A stretch of DNA of 64,000 bases. Source: Streptomyces griseoviridis. Lineage in GTDB: Bacteria > Actinomycetota > Actinomycetes > Streptomycetales > Streptomycetaceae. Each line of letters opens with the position of its first letter. Position 1 is the first letter of the stretch. Below are positions 8,188-15,975 of this stretch, in pieces. A model generated the notes under the pieces. It saw nothing but the letters and a program-made list of their open reading frames with translations. It made no database searches and was not told the origin of the DNA. The DNA lies in NCBI RefSeq assembly GCF_005222485.1, contig NZ_CP029078.1:2632001-2696000 (forward strand), read 5' to 3'. Position numbers and translations under genes: made by a program.

Positions 8188-9102
8188 ATGCAGAGCCGCT
8201 TCCGGAGCGATCGGCGCCTGACGGCGCGGATGGGGGTCACCCTGTTCCTGCTCGGGCTGCTGTACGTGGCGTTCATGGCCGCGCTGATCGTGTTGCTGAA
8301 GTCGTGGATCCTGGTCGTCGTGATCGCGGCGGTCCTGCTGGGCTGCCAGTACTGGTTCTCCGACCGGATCGCGCTGTTCGCGATGCACGGGCGGGTCGTG
8401 GAGCGGGAGGAGTATCCCGAGCTGCACGGGGTGATCGACCGGCTGTGCGCCGTCGCGGACATGCCGAAGCCGGTCGTCGCGGTGTCCCAGATGGAGATGC
8501 CGAACGCGTTCGCCACCGGGCGCAACCCCAACAACGCGGTGATCTGCGTGACCACCGGGCTGCTGCGCCGGCTGGACAGGTCCGAGCTGGAGGGCGTGCT
8601 CGCCCATGAGCTGTCGCACGTGGCGCACAAGGACGTCGCCGTGATCACCGTCGCGTCGTTCCTCGGGGTGATCGCGGGGCTGATGGTGCGGTTCGCGTTC
8701 TACTCGTCGATGTTCCGCGGCCGCAAGGACCAGAACACGCTGGCCGTCTTCGCCGCCGTCCTCGGGATCTCCGCCGCCGTCTACGCGCTCAGCTTCCTGC
8801 TGATCAGGGCGCTGTCCCGGTACCGGGAGCTGGCCGCCGACCGGTCCGCCGCCCTGCTCACCGGGCGGCCCTCGGCGCTGGCGTCGGCGCTCACCAAGGT
8901 CACCGGCGACATCGCCCGCATCCCCAGCAAGGATCTGCGGACCGCCCAGGCCTTCAACGCCTTCTACTTCACTCCCGCGCTGGGCAGCGAGCCCGGCCTC
9001 GCGCGGCTGTTCTCGACCCATCCGCCCCTGGAGCAGCGGCTCGACCAGCTGGGGCGGATCTCCGCCGAGCTGGGTGAGGCGGCGACCCCCGGAAAGGCGT
9101 GA
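8188..9102 (+). CDS. htpX: M48 family zinc metalloprotease (HtpX-like)
   Basis: The 304-residue membrane protease carries the zinc motif HELSH (H140, E141, H144) in VLAHELSHVAHKD, and a third ligand E214 in ELAADRSAALL. Two hydrophobic segments near residues 15-55 (VTLFLLGLLYVAFMAALIVL; WILVVVIAAVLLGCQYWF) and two after the motif match HtpX topology. In other bacteria HtpX degrades misfolded membrane proteins. I use the ATG at 8188 (MQSRFRSDRRLTARMG); an open frame extends to 8095 without a ribosome site. The next gene encodes a PspAB-type protein and starts within 3 bases, so the two form an operon for envelope stress. Confidence 0.92.
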   Translation: MQSRFRSDRRLTARMGVTLFLLGLLYVAFMAALIVLLKSWILVVVIAAVLLGCQYWFSDRIALFAMHGRVVEREEYPELHGVIDRLCAVADMPKPVVAVSQMEMPNAFATGRNPNNAVICVTTGLLRRLDRSELEGVLAHELSHVAHKDVAVITVASFLGVIAGLMVRFAFYSSMFRGRKDQNTLAVFAAVLGISAAVYALSFLLIRALSRYRELAADRSAALLTGRPSALASALTKVTGDIARIPSKDLRTAQAFNAFYFTPALGSEPGLARLFSTHPPLEQRLDQLGRISAELGEAATPGKA

Positions 9103-9104
9103 GC

Positions 9105-9689
9105 ATGGGGTTTCTGGACATTCTGCTGGGCCGGACGAAACCGGCCCTGCCGGATCTCGACCAGCTCTTCGCGCTGCCGTCGGCGGCCGTGACCCTTGAG
9201 GCCGCGGCCGGTTTCACGCCGACCGGCAGCGGCGCGGTCTGCTTCGCGACGGTCGAGGGCTCGGCCTTCGAGCAGACCCACCGCGAGGTCCAGGCCCTGC
9301 TCGACGCGGACGCGGAGCGCGACGGGCCGCCGGTGGAGCTGCGCCAGGACGAGTACGGGTACTCGTGGCTGGTCTCCCGCCGCTCCCCCGAGCAGCTCCC
9401 GATGCTGGTCAACGATCTGCACGCGGTGAACAGCTCCATGGAGGTCAACGGCTTCGGACCGCAGCTGCTGTGTTCGCTCGCCGGGTTCCGTGATCCGGCG
9501 GGCCGGTCGATCGCGCTGGTCTACCTGTACAAGCGCGGCACGTTCTATCCGTTCGCGCCGCTGCCCGGGGGCGGGCAGCGCCGTGACAACGCGCTGGAGC
9601 TGCGGGTGAAGGCCGCGCTCGGTGAGGATCTGCGGATGGAGCAGGATCTCAGCCGCTGGTTCCCGGTGTGGGGTGCGCCCGGCCTCTGA
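9105..9689 (+). CDS. pspAB: PspA-associated protein PspAB
   Basis: This 194-residue soluble protein begins MGFLDILLGRTKPALPDLDQLFALPSAAVTLE, which I recognise as the actinobacterial PspAB family found beside HtpX or PspA in phage-shock loci. The C-terminal half (GFRDPAGRSIALVYLYKRGTFYPFAPL; LRVKAALGEDLRMEQDLSRWFPVWGAPGL) is also typical. It probably assists sensing or stabilising membrane stress together with the upstream protease, but its biochemistry is not established. The ATG at 9105 has GGAAAGG 7 bases upstream; a GTG at 9099 overlapping the htpX stop is an alternative. No pspA gene is in this window. Confidence 0.85.
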   Translation: MGFLDILLGRTKPALPDLDQLFALPSAAVTLEAAAGFTPTGSGAVCFATVEGSAFEQTHREVQALLDADAERDGPPVELRQDEYGYSWLVSRRSPEQLPMLVNDLHAVNSSMEVNGFGPQLLCSLAGFRDPAGRSIALVYLYKRGTFYPFAPLPGGGQRRDNALELRVKAALGEDLRMEQDLSRWFPVWGAPGL

Positions 9690-10129
9690 GCCGACCGGCG
9701 CGTGAGCGGTCACTCGGCCCAGCGGCGACCGGGCGTCCGCGCGGCCGGTTCGGAGGGCGACCGGCGCCCGCGCGTCCGCTCAGCGCGACCAACGCCTGAG
9801 CGTTCGGCTCAGCGGCCACCGGCATCCGCGCGGTCGGCTCAGCGGCGACCGGCGTCTCCGCGGTCGGCTCAGCGGCGACTGGCATCTGCGCGGTCGGCTC
9901 AGCGGCGACCGGCGTCTCCGCGGTCGGCTCAGCGGCGACTGGCATCTGCGCGGTCGGTTCAGCGGCGGCCAGCATCCGTGCGGTCGGCTCAGCGGCGACC
10001 GGCATCTGCGCGGTCGGCTCAGCGGCGACCGGCGACCGCCCGTCCGCGCGTCCGATCCGGTCGGGTCCGTGCCTCCGCCTCCGCCGCCTCCCCCGGCCCG
10101 ACCGGGGAGGGGGCGGCCCGGTCTGGCGC
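9690..10129. repeat. 30-bp tandem repeat (minisatellite) region
   Basis: Between pspAB and the DUF2252 gene, about eight head-to-tail 30-bp units (best conserved 9811-10050) follow the pattern AGCGGCGACC GGCATCTGCG CGGTCGGCTC with substitutions; degenerate units extend back to about 9710. The units are contiguous with no spacers. Both strands are open (the minus strand would read PVAAEPTAQM repeats), but no ribosome site or start fits, so I treat it as non-coding. Confidence 0.85.
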
Positions 10130-11554
10130 TCAGCTGTCCGGTGCCGACGGGAGCACACCCGCCGCGACGGCCGCGCCGAGCGCCGCGTGGTCGGCCGTCG
10201 TCTGGTCGGCGTACCGGAGCGCGAAGTCGGCGACGGCCTGGTCGAAGGTGTCGGCGCCGCCCAGGTAGGCGGCGATCGCGATGCGGTCGCCCGAGCGGGC
10301 GTGCGCCCGCGCCAGGGCGGTGCCGCAGAGCCGCCCGTACCCCAGCAGGTCGGCCGGGCTCATCCCGGCGACCTCGGCGGAGCCCTTCATGTCGCGGAGC
10401 TGGCGCCAGTAGAAGGCGCGGCCCTGCGGTCCCGTCATCCAGCCGAGGAAGATGTCGCCCGCCGCCTGGAGCAGCCGTTGGCCCGCCACCACCCTGCGGC
10501 CCGGGTGGACGTAGGGGCCGGTCGGCAGGTGCTCCTCGAGGACGGAGCTGCCGGCCTCCTTGATCTGGAGGAACAGCGGGTCGTCACCGTCCCGTCCGGC
10601 CAGCAGCACGATGAAGCAGCGGGTGCCGACGCTCCCGACACCGACCACCTTGCGGGCCGCGTCGACGAACCGGTAGCGGTCCAGGAGCAGTCGGCGTTCC
10701 TCGGCGAGGGTGGACCGGTAGTCGCTGAAGATCTTGCGCAGCGCGGCCATGTCGGAGACGCCGGCCGGTTCGAGCAGCGGCGGGTCGCGGACGATGCGAC
10801 GGCGGCCGTCGACGGTCTCGGTGAGTTTGCCGAGCGCCTGGATGCTGGTGCGGCGGCGGGCCCGGGTGAGGTTGGCGGCGACCTCGCGGCGGCGGCGCGC
10901 GGAGCGGGTCAGCGGCAGCAGGCTGTCGGCGTCGACGCGCTCGTACCAGACGGCGAGTTCGCCCAGCTCCGCCAGGCGCCGGATCGCGGTGCGGTAGGCG
11001 GCTACGGTCCCGACGACCGTCCGGCGGACCTTGGCGTCCGGGTGCCCGTTCTCCCGGCCCGCGACGGCCACGGAGGCGGCGAGCCGCTGGACGTCCCACT
11101 CGAAGGGGCCGGGGAACGTCTCGTCGAAGTCGTTGAGGTCGAAGAGAAGGGTGCGTTCCGGTGAGGCGTGGACGCCGAAGTTCAGCAGGTGGGCGTCCCC
11201 GCAGAGCTGGACGGTGAGTCCGGTGTGCGGGCGGGACGCCAGGTCGGCCGCCATCACGGCGGCGGAGCCGCGCAGGAACGCGAACGGCGACGCGGACATC
11301 CGCCCGTACCTGATCGGCAGCAGCTCGCTGAGCCGGTCCCGGCCCTGGCGTTCGAGGACGGCGACCGGGTCGCGGCGGTCGACGGACGCGACCCAGCCGG
11401 CGTGTCCCGAGCGGGGGACGCGCTTGCGGGCGGCCCTGCCGCGCTCGGCGCGTCCGGCGGGCGTGTTCACGCCCGCCACCGCCGCCCGTCGTGGCCGCAC
11501 CACCGTCGTCGCCGTCGCCGTCCCATCGGGCCTCCCGCCGCGCGCCTCCTGCAT
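10130..11554 (-). CDS. DUF2252 family protein
   Basis: This ~474-residue protein has the diagnostic DUF2252 blocks: DRLSELLPIRYGRMSASPFAFLRGSA, LCGDAHLLNFGVHASPERTLLFDLNDFDETFPGPFEWDVQRLAAS, and in the C-terminal third YVHPGRRVVAGQRLLQAAGDIFLGW. The GDAH and NDFDE motifs resemble the catalytic and metal-binding loops of aminoglycoside-phosphotransferase/kinase-like folds, so an unknown phosphotransfer activity is plausible. There is no signal peptide or membrane helix. I use the ATG at 11554; a TTG at 11563 is also in frame and the ribosome site is weak. Residues 1-40 are low-complexity and may be mis-called. Confidence 0.88.
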   Translation of the reverse strand: MQEARGGRPDGTATATTVVRPRRAAVAGVNTPAGRAERGRAARKRVPRSGHAGWVASVDRRDPVAVLERQGRDRLSELLPIRYGRMSASPFAFLRGSAAVMAADLASRPHTGLTVQLCGDAHLLNFGVHASPERTLLFDLNDFDETFPGPFEWDVQRLAASVAVAGRENGHPDAKVRRTVVGTVAAYRTAIRRLAELGELAVWYERVDADSLLPLTRSARRRREVAANLTRARRRTSIQALGKLTETVDGRRRIVRDPPLLEPAGVSDMAALRKIFSDYRSTLAEERRLLLDRYRFVDAARKVVGVGSVGTRCFIVLLAGRDGDDPLFLQIKEAGSSVLEEHLPTGPYVHPGRRVVAGQRLLQAAGDIFLGWMTGPQGRAFYWRQLRDMKGSAEVAGMSPADLLGYGRLCGTALARAHARSGDRIAIAAYLGGADTFDQAVADFALRYADQTTADHAALGAAVAAGVLPSAPDS

Positions 11555-11661
11555 CGCAGTCAAGGCGGCGCCGGGGGCTCGTGCACGCCGGGTACGGCGT
11601 CCGGGTGAACCGACGGTCGTGCGGAGGCGGGACGGGGGCGGAGGTGGTAGCGGCCGGCTGA

Positions 11662-11692
11662 CGGCCGACGGCCGACCGTCAGCCGTCGGCCG
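11662..11692. terminator. Hairpin between two minus-strand genes
   Basis: A perfect 11-bp stem (11662-11672 with 11682-11692) with a 9-base loop lies downstream of the 11742-12056 gene and before the DUF2252 start. Surrounding sequence is rich in repeated CCGTCGGC elements. Confidence 0.55.
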
Positions 11693-11741
11693 CCAGCCGT
11701 CAACCTTCCGCCGCCGGCCGCCGGCTTTCCGCTGTCCGCTG

Positions 11742-12056
11742 TCAGCGGGTGTAGCGCATCAAGGCCCGCACCATGTGGCACGTGGTGTCCGACGGCGGGC
11801 GTACCCCGATCAGTTCGGCGGCGCCGCGGATCGTCTCGTCGCGGGCCTGGGCGGGCAGGTAGACGCCCAGGTCGAGCAGGGCGATGGCGAGCCGCATCGC
11901 CTTGAGGCGGCGGTTGTGGGTGAGATACCACTCGCGCGGGCGCCCGGCGGGCAGCGGCCGCTTGAGGACCGGCGCGCAGGGCAGTTCGAGGGGGAGCGGG
12001 TGCTGGACGGTGGACTGGGTGGGCGACGGCTTCGGGGTCAGCGCGGCTGCGGGCAC
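11742..12056 (-). CDS. Conserved hypothetical protein (104 aa)
   Basis: The product has a Pro/Thr-rich N-terminus (PAAALTPKPSPTQSTVQHPLPLELPCAPVLKRPLPAGRPREWY) and a helical C-terminal half (LTHNRRLKAMRLAIALLDLGVYLPAQARDETIRGAAELIGVRPPSDTTCHMVRALMRYTR). There is no signal peptide or membrane helix. AGGAGG lies 6 bases before a GTG at 12056, which I take as the start; the ATG at 12062 touches the ribosome site directly. I recognise it as a Streptomyces-conserved protein without known function. The C-terminal half could be a small DNA- or protein-binding helical bundle. Confidence 0.75.
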   Translation of the reverse strand: MPAAALTPKPSPTQSTVQHPLPLELPCAPVLKRPLPAGRPREWYLTHNRRLKAMRLAIALLDLGVYLPAQARDETIRGAAELIGVRPPSDTTCHMVRALMRYTR

Positions 12057-12062
12057 GGGCAT

Positions 12063-12355
12063 CCTCCTGTTGCGGCCAGGGCGTCGCACCGGGGGCCACG
12101 GCGACCGTTCCGGTCTCCGCGACACCCCGGCGACTGTCTCGAACACTCCCCTTATTCTACTGCCCGCCACTGACAATCGGAGGGTCCGCAGGAGTGGTAA
12201 ATGGCCCGGTGAGAGCGGAAGTTGGGCCGATGTCACAGCCGTAAGACCCGCCACAGGAGACGCGGCGAAAAATCGAACGGACGCGCTGCCCCCGCACGCC
12301 GTCGAAGCTCTGGAAGCGCTCAAATCACTTCACCCCTCCACGCGGGGACGGCACC
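12063..12355. other. Divergent intergenic region
   Basis: About 290 bases lie between two divergently transcribed hypothetical genes. It includes an AT-richer patch at 12150-12160 with TAGAAT on the minus strand, a possible -10 for the 11742-12056 gene, and no gene I can support. Confidence 0.4.
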
Positions 12356-12697
12356 ATGATCTGGATGAACATCACGGGACTGAGCGGGAAGTCGGACGCC
12401 GTACTGGTGATCCGGGACACGGAGCCGATCGTCGCGGCGCTGCGCGGGGCGCTGGCCGAGGCGTCGCCCGAGGAGCGTCCGGGGCTCGAACGCGCCGTCG
12501 CCCTCGTCGAGGCGGCGGCCGATGCCAGCGAGGAGCGGCTGCGCGCCGACTGGGTCAGGACCCGGCTGGCCGACGTCGGCTACGACGGGGAGATCGACTC
12601 GGTCCGCGCGGTGCGCGCGCTGCGCCAGGCGGAGCCGCGGCTGAGCCTGCTGGCCGCCGTGCAGTTGCAGAAGGCCGCCGTGGCCCACCCCGAGTGA
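12356..12697 (+). CDS. Conserved hypothetical protein (113 aa)
   Basis: The ATG at 12356 follows CGGGGACGG. The protein is acidic and almost entirely helical: NITGLSGKSDAVLVIRDTEPIVAALRGALAEA, then ASPEERPGLERAVALVEAAADASEERL and a C-terminal QAEPRLSLLAAVQLQKAAVAHPE. It has no signal peptide, no Cys and no membrane helix. An in-frame ATG at 12365 is an alternative start. It is divergent from the 104-residue hypothetical gene and 156 bases upstream of the secreted DPBB-like protein gene. Function unknown. Confidence 0.7.
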   Translation: MIWMNITGLSGKSDAVLVIRDTEPIVAALRGALAEASPEERPGLERAVALVEAAADASEERLRADWVRTRLADVGYDGEIDSVRAVRALRQAEPRLSLLAAVQLQKAAVAHPE

Positions 12698-12853
12698 CCC
12701 GCCGGGTCGGGACGGGAGCCCAGGCCGGCCGCGGGCGACAGGCAACTCCCTTGTGACGTAAGCCACTTCGGCTGCCGGCGCGGTGGCTGAGCAACTCCGT
12801 TCGGTATCTCGTACCTAGCGACGTACGCTCCCCTATCTCTTCAGGAGGCGCGC

Positions 12854-13543
12854 ATGTCGCGCAGGAGAACGCTCGGCACGAGGAAGAAGGTCGCCCTGCT
12901 CGTCGGCGCGGTCGCGGTGGCGGGAGGCGGCGCCTTCGTCATGGCGAGCACCTCGAACGCCGCGCAGAGCCCGCGGACGCTGTCCGCCGCGGACTCCACC
13001 GTGTGCCTGGGCCTCGCCACCGCGCTGGGCAACAACCAGACGTTCATCGACGGGCAGCGGGCCGCGCCCGACGCGCAGTCCGAGGCCAGGATCGCGAACC
13101 GGGAAGCGGTGATCGCGCAGATCAAGGTCCAGCAGCAGGCGTCCGGTTGCGCCGTTGGGGAGTCGGCTCAGGACTCCCAGCCCGCGCAGCAGGAGCAGCC
13201 CGCGCAGCAGGACCCGACGCCCCAGGAAGGTCAGCAGACCGGGCAGCCCCCGGCGCAGAGCGAGCCCGCTGCGCCCGCGGCGCCCGCCGGTTCCGCGCAG
13301 CAGGTGTGCGCGGGTTCCACCGTCACCCTGTCGGGTGAGGCCGGTGCGCCCGCCGCGTCCAGCAACCAGTTCCCGGCCGGTACGACGTTGCGGGTCACCA
13401 ACCTGGACAACGACAAGTCCACGACGGTGAAGGTCACTTCGGTCTCCGGGAGCTGCGCGCTGCTGAACGACGCGGCCTTCGAGCAGGTTCGGGAGCCGGG
13501 CAAGTTCCTGATCCGCAGGGCCCTGATCGAGAAGGTGGGGTGA
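12854..13543 (+). CDS. Secreted protein with Cys-bracketed helix module and DPBB-like domain
   Basis: The 229-residue product starts with a twin-basic signal (RRRTLGTRKK then LLVGAVAVAGGGAFVMA). A helical module is bracketed by C51 and C99. A Gln/Pro-rich linker (about 105-148) leads to a C-terminal domain with C152 and C201 (STVTLSGEAGAPAASS; TLRVTNLDNDKSTTVKVTSVSGSC) that resembles the double-psi beta-barrel of RlpA/expansin-type proteins. It probably acts in the cell wall or outside the cell; a catalytic Asp is not obvious. The ATG at 12854 follows AGGAGG. The same layout (signal, Cys-bracketed helices, polar linker, C-terminal domain) recurs in the DUF1996 protein at 17320. Confidence 0.82.
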   Translation: MSRRRTLGTRKKVALLVGAVAVAGGGAFVMASTSNAAQSPRTLSAADSTVCLGLATALGNNQTFIDGQRAAPDAQSEARIANREAVIAQIKVQQQASGCAVGESAQDSQPAQQEQPAQQDPTPQEGQQTGQPPAQSEPAAPAAPAGSAQQVCAGSTVTLSGEAGAPAASSNQFPAGTTLRVTNLDNDKSTTVKVTSVSGSCALLNDAAFEQVREPGKFLIRRALIEKVG

Positions 13544-13574
13544 GGTTCCGGAACGGAGCTGACCGGTGAGCCAT

Positions 13575-13610
13575 GGATCCCGCCGTTCCCGGCCAGGAAC
13601 GGCGGGATCC
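13575..13610 (+). terminator. Terminator of the DPBB-like gene
   Basis: A perfect 15-bp inverted repeat (13575-13589 with 13596-13610) with a 6-base loop lies 31 bases past the stop codon. No T-tract follows, as is common in Streptomyces. Confidence 0.75.
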
Positions 13611-13712
13611 GTGCGTCGGGGGCGGGCGCGGCGGCGGCGTAACCCGCTCGCATACGAGTCGTTCGGGTCGTACGGGTCCTGGACGGCGTGAACCGGCCCA
13701 CACCACCACCAG

Positions 13713-13750
13713 GTAACACGGGGTTCACGCTCGGGCAATGGCCGGGAAAT
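13713..13750 (+). promoter_or_regulatory. GlnR-type sites upstream of glnII
   Basis: GTAAC (13713-13717), TTCAC (13724-13728), GCAAT (13735-13739) and GAAAT (13746-13750) are separated by 6 bases each, the same register as the glnA sites. The first and last half-sites fit the GlnR consensus and the middle two are weaker. Confidence 0.75.
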
Positions 13751-13850
13751 CGCCTGTTGACAGGCTGCCCGGCATCGAACGCGGTGCCCAGGTGCCGCAG
13801 CGCGCACCGCCCGCCCGTGCGCCAAGACCCACCCCGAAGGATGTGGCCCC

Positions 13851-14879
13851 GTGAGTTTCAAGGCTGAGTACATCTGGATCGACGGCACCGAGCCGACGGC
13901 CAAGCTCCGTTCCAAGACGAAGATTCTTGACGACTCAGCCAAGGGCGCCGACCTGCCGATCTGGGGCTTCGACGGGTCCTCGACCAACCAGGCCGAGGGG
14001 CACGCCTCGGACTGCGTGCTCAAGCCGGTCTTCTCCTGCCCCGACCCGATCCGCGGCGGTGACGACCTCCTGGTGCTGTGCGAGGTCCAGAACATCGACT
14101 TCACGCCGCACGCCTCCAACACCCGTGCCGCGCTGGCCGAGGTGGCGGAGAAGTTCGCCGCGCAGGAGCCGATCTTCGGCATCGAGCAGGAGTACACGTT
14201 CTTCAAGGACGGCTACCCGCTCGGCTTCCCCAAGGGCGGCTTCCCCGCGCCCCAGGGCGGCTACTACTGCGGGGTCGGCGCCGACGAGATCTTCGGCCGT
14301 GACGTCGTCGAGGCGCACCTGGAGAACTGCCTGAAGGCGGGACTCGCGATCTCCGGCATCAACGCCGAGGTCATGCCGGGCCAGTGGGAGTTCCAGGTCG
14401 GCCCGGTCTCGCCGCTCGAGGTCTCCGACCACCTGTGGGTGGCGCGCTGGCTGCTCTACCGCACCGCCGAGGACTTCGGTGTCTCCGCGACGCTCGACCC
14501 GAAGCCGGTGAAGGGCGACTGGAACGGCGCGGGCGCGCACACCAACTTCTCCACCAAGGCCATGCGCGAGGGCTACGACGCGATCATCACGGCGTGCGAG
14601 TCGCTCGGCGAGGGCTCGAAGCCGCTCGATCACGTCAAGAACTACGGCGCGGGCATCGACGACCGGCTGACCGGCCTGCACGAGACCGCCCCGTGGAACG
14701 AGTACTCGTACGGCGTCTCCAACCGCGGCGCCTCGGTGCGCATCCCGTGGCAGGTCGAGAAGGACGGCAAGGGCTACATCGAGGACCGCCGTCCGAACGC
14801 CAACGTCGACCCGTACCTCGTGACCCGGCTCATCGTCGACACCTGCTGCTCGGCGCTGGAGAAGGCCGGCCAGGTCTGA
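13851..14879 (+). CDS. glnII: Glutamine synthetase type II (GlnII)
   Basis: This eukaryotic-type glutamine synthetase (342 residues; decameric in the family) is the second ammonia-assimilating enzyme of Streptomyces and is not adenylylated. Blocks include EYIWIDGTEPTAKLRSKTK, WGFDGSSTNQAEGHASD, YYCGVGADEIFGRDVVEAH, INAEVMPGQWEFQVGP and GDWNGAGAHTNFSTKAMR. The GTG start at 13851 has GAAGGA upstream. GlnR-type half-sites 100 bases upstream suggest induction under nitrogen limitation, and the gene ends at an exceptionally long stem-loop. Confidence 0.98.
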   Translation: MSFKAEYIWIDGTEPTAKLRSKTKILDDSAKGADLPIWGFDGSSTNQAEGHASDCVLKPVFSCPDPIRGGDDLLVLCEVQNIDFTPHASNTRAALAEVAEKFAAQEPIFGIEQEYTFFKDGYPLGFPKGGFPAPQGGYYCGVGADEIFGRDVVEAHLENCLKAGLAISGINAEVMPGQWEFQVGPVSPLEVSDHLWVARWLLYRTAEDFGVSATLDPKPVKGDWNGAGAHTNFSTKAMREGYDAIITACESLGEGSKPLDHVKNYGAGIDDRLTGLHETAPWNEYSYGVSNRGASVRIPWQVEKDGKGYIEDRRPNANVDPYLVTRLIVDTCCSALEKAGQV

Positions 14880-14893
14880 TCCGCACCCCGGTC

Positions 14894-14940
14894 CGACGCG
14901 AAGGGGCGCCCGCCAGGACGGCGGGCGCCCCTTCGCGTCG
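14894..14940 (+). terminator. glnII terminator (21-bp perfect stem)
   Basis: 14894-14914 pairs perfectly with 14920-14940 around a 5-base loop. It starts 15 bases past the glnII stop. Confidence 0.9.
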
Positions 14941-15037
14941 TCGCGGTGGTCCCGCTCCCGGCCGGTTCGCGTCAAGAACGCGTCCAACCCGTGAGAGGAG
15001 GGTCCTGTCCGGGGCCGGTGTCTGCTTCAATGGGCCC

Positions 15038-15160
15038 ATGGCCAGCTTCCAGAAATACGGTGCGACGGGTCGCCATGACCTGGAGCCGTTCTGGCCTTCC
15101 CGTCAGCACCACGATTTCGACCGGGTGTGTTGCCGCGCGACGAACGCGCCGGCCCTCTAA
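15038..15160 (+). CDS. Candidate Cys-containing leader peptide or small protein (40 aa)
   Basis: ATG at 15038 opens a 40-residue frame (MASFQKYGATGRHDLEPFW...) ending RVCCRATNAPAL. The stretch from SRQHHDFDRVCCRAT resembles the R-H-x-D-x-x-R-V-x-C pattern of short actinobacterial leader peptides that precede sulfur-related genes. It lies 119 bases upstream of the winged-helix regulator gene. No clear ribosome site is visible and third-position GC is lower than in neighbours, so it could also be chance. Coding status is uncertain. Confidence 0.35.
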   Translation: MASFQKYGATGRHDLEPFWPSRQHHDFDRVCCRATNAPAL

Positions 15161-15279
15161 AGCCGTACCCCGGTCTTCGGCCGGCGCGACACGACGTACG
15201 TCCCTCGACGGACCCCGACCACGAACTCAGGGCCGTCGATCCTCCCGACGAACTCCTCGCGCGAAAGAGCTGACGTCTC

Positions 15280-15873
15280 ATGGCGACCACTCGTTCTCTC
15301 ACCTCCGCCGCCCACACCCCCGCCGCCTCCCCCGCGACCGCCGCCCGGCACCGGCTGCGCGCCGTCGACCGGGACGAGGTCGTCGACGTGACGGACTTCC
15401 TGCCGCCCGGCGCCACCTGGCTGCCCGCGCCGCAGCACACCCTGCCGACGCTGCCCGGGCAGCCGCCGATGATCGGCTACCTGGTGCTGGTCCCGGCCGA
15501 CCAGCGGCCGCCGTTCCTGCCGGTGGCGGTGCCCGCGCCGGCCGACGGGACCGAGCCGGCCGCCGGCCAGGACGACGGCGACCCGCTGGTCCGCATCGAC
15601 GCGGTGCGGCGCACCGTCTCCGTGGACGGCCGCCCCCTCGACCTCACCTACCTGGAGTTCGAGCTGCTCGCCCACCTGGTGAACAACCCGCACCGGGTGC
15701 ACAGCCGGGACCAGTTGGTCACCACGGTGTGGGGCTACGGGCATGTCGGCGACGGCCGCACGGTCGACGTCCATATCGCCAGGCTGCGCCGCAAGTTGGG
15801 CGCCGAGCACCGCCGCACCATCCAGACGGTCCGCAGGGTGGGCTACAAGTACACGCCTCCGACGGGTCGTTGA
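15280..15873 (+). CDS. Winged-helix transcriptional regulator lacking a receiver domain
   Basis: Residues ~105-195 form an OmpR/PhoB-type DNA-binding domain: VRRTVSVDGRPLDLTYLEFELLAHLVNN, HRVHSRDQLVTTVWGYGHVGDGRTVDVHIARLRRKLG and RTIQTVRRVGYKY. The N-terminal 100 residues are Ala/Pro-rich with a short conserved-looking segment (VDVTDFLPPGATWLPAPQHTLPTLPGQPP) and no Asp pocket of a response regulator. It is therefore probably not activated by a histidine kinase in the usual way. The ATG at 15280 has GAAAGAG upstream. No kinase gene is nearby. Targets are unknown. Confidence 0.88.
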   Translation: MATTRSLTSAAHTPAASPATAARHRLRAVDRDEVVDVTDFLPPGATWLPAPQHTLPTLPGQPPMIGYLVLVPADQRPPFLPVAVPAPADGTEPAAGQDDGDPLVRIDAVRRTVSVDGRPLDLTYLEFELLAHLVNNPHRVHSRDQLVTTVWGYGHVGDGRTVDVHIARLRRKLGAEHRRTIQTVRRVGYKYTPPTGR

Positions 15874-15975
15874 GGTTCCGCACACCGAGGACCTCCCCAG
15901 CGGTCCGTCCGACGGGGGTCTGCCGACGGCAGATCCCCGTTCCCTCGGCCGCCGTCCGGCGGGCAGAGTCCTCCC

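Noticed and set aside
9690..10060. The 30-bp repeats as a CRISPR array
   Set aside because: The units are contiguous with no unique spacers, and no cas genes are in the window.
9649..10158. Minus-strand open frame across the 30-bp repeats (PVAAEPTAQM repeats)
   Set aside because: Openness follows from the 30-bp period and high GC. There is no ribosome site, and the frame overlaps the 3' end of pspAB.
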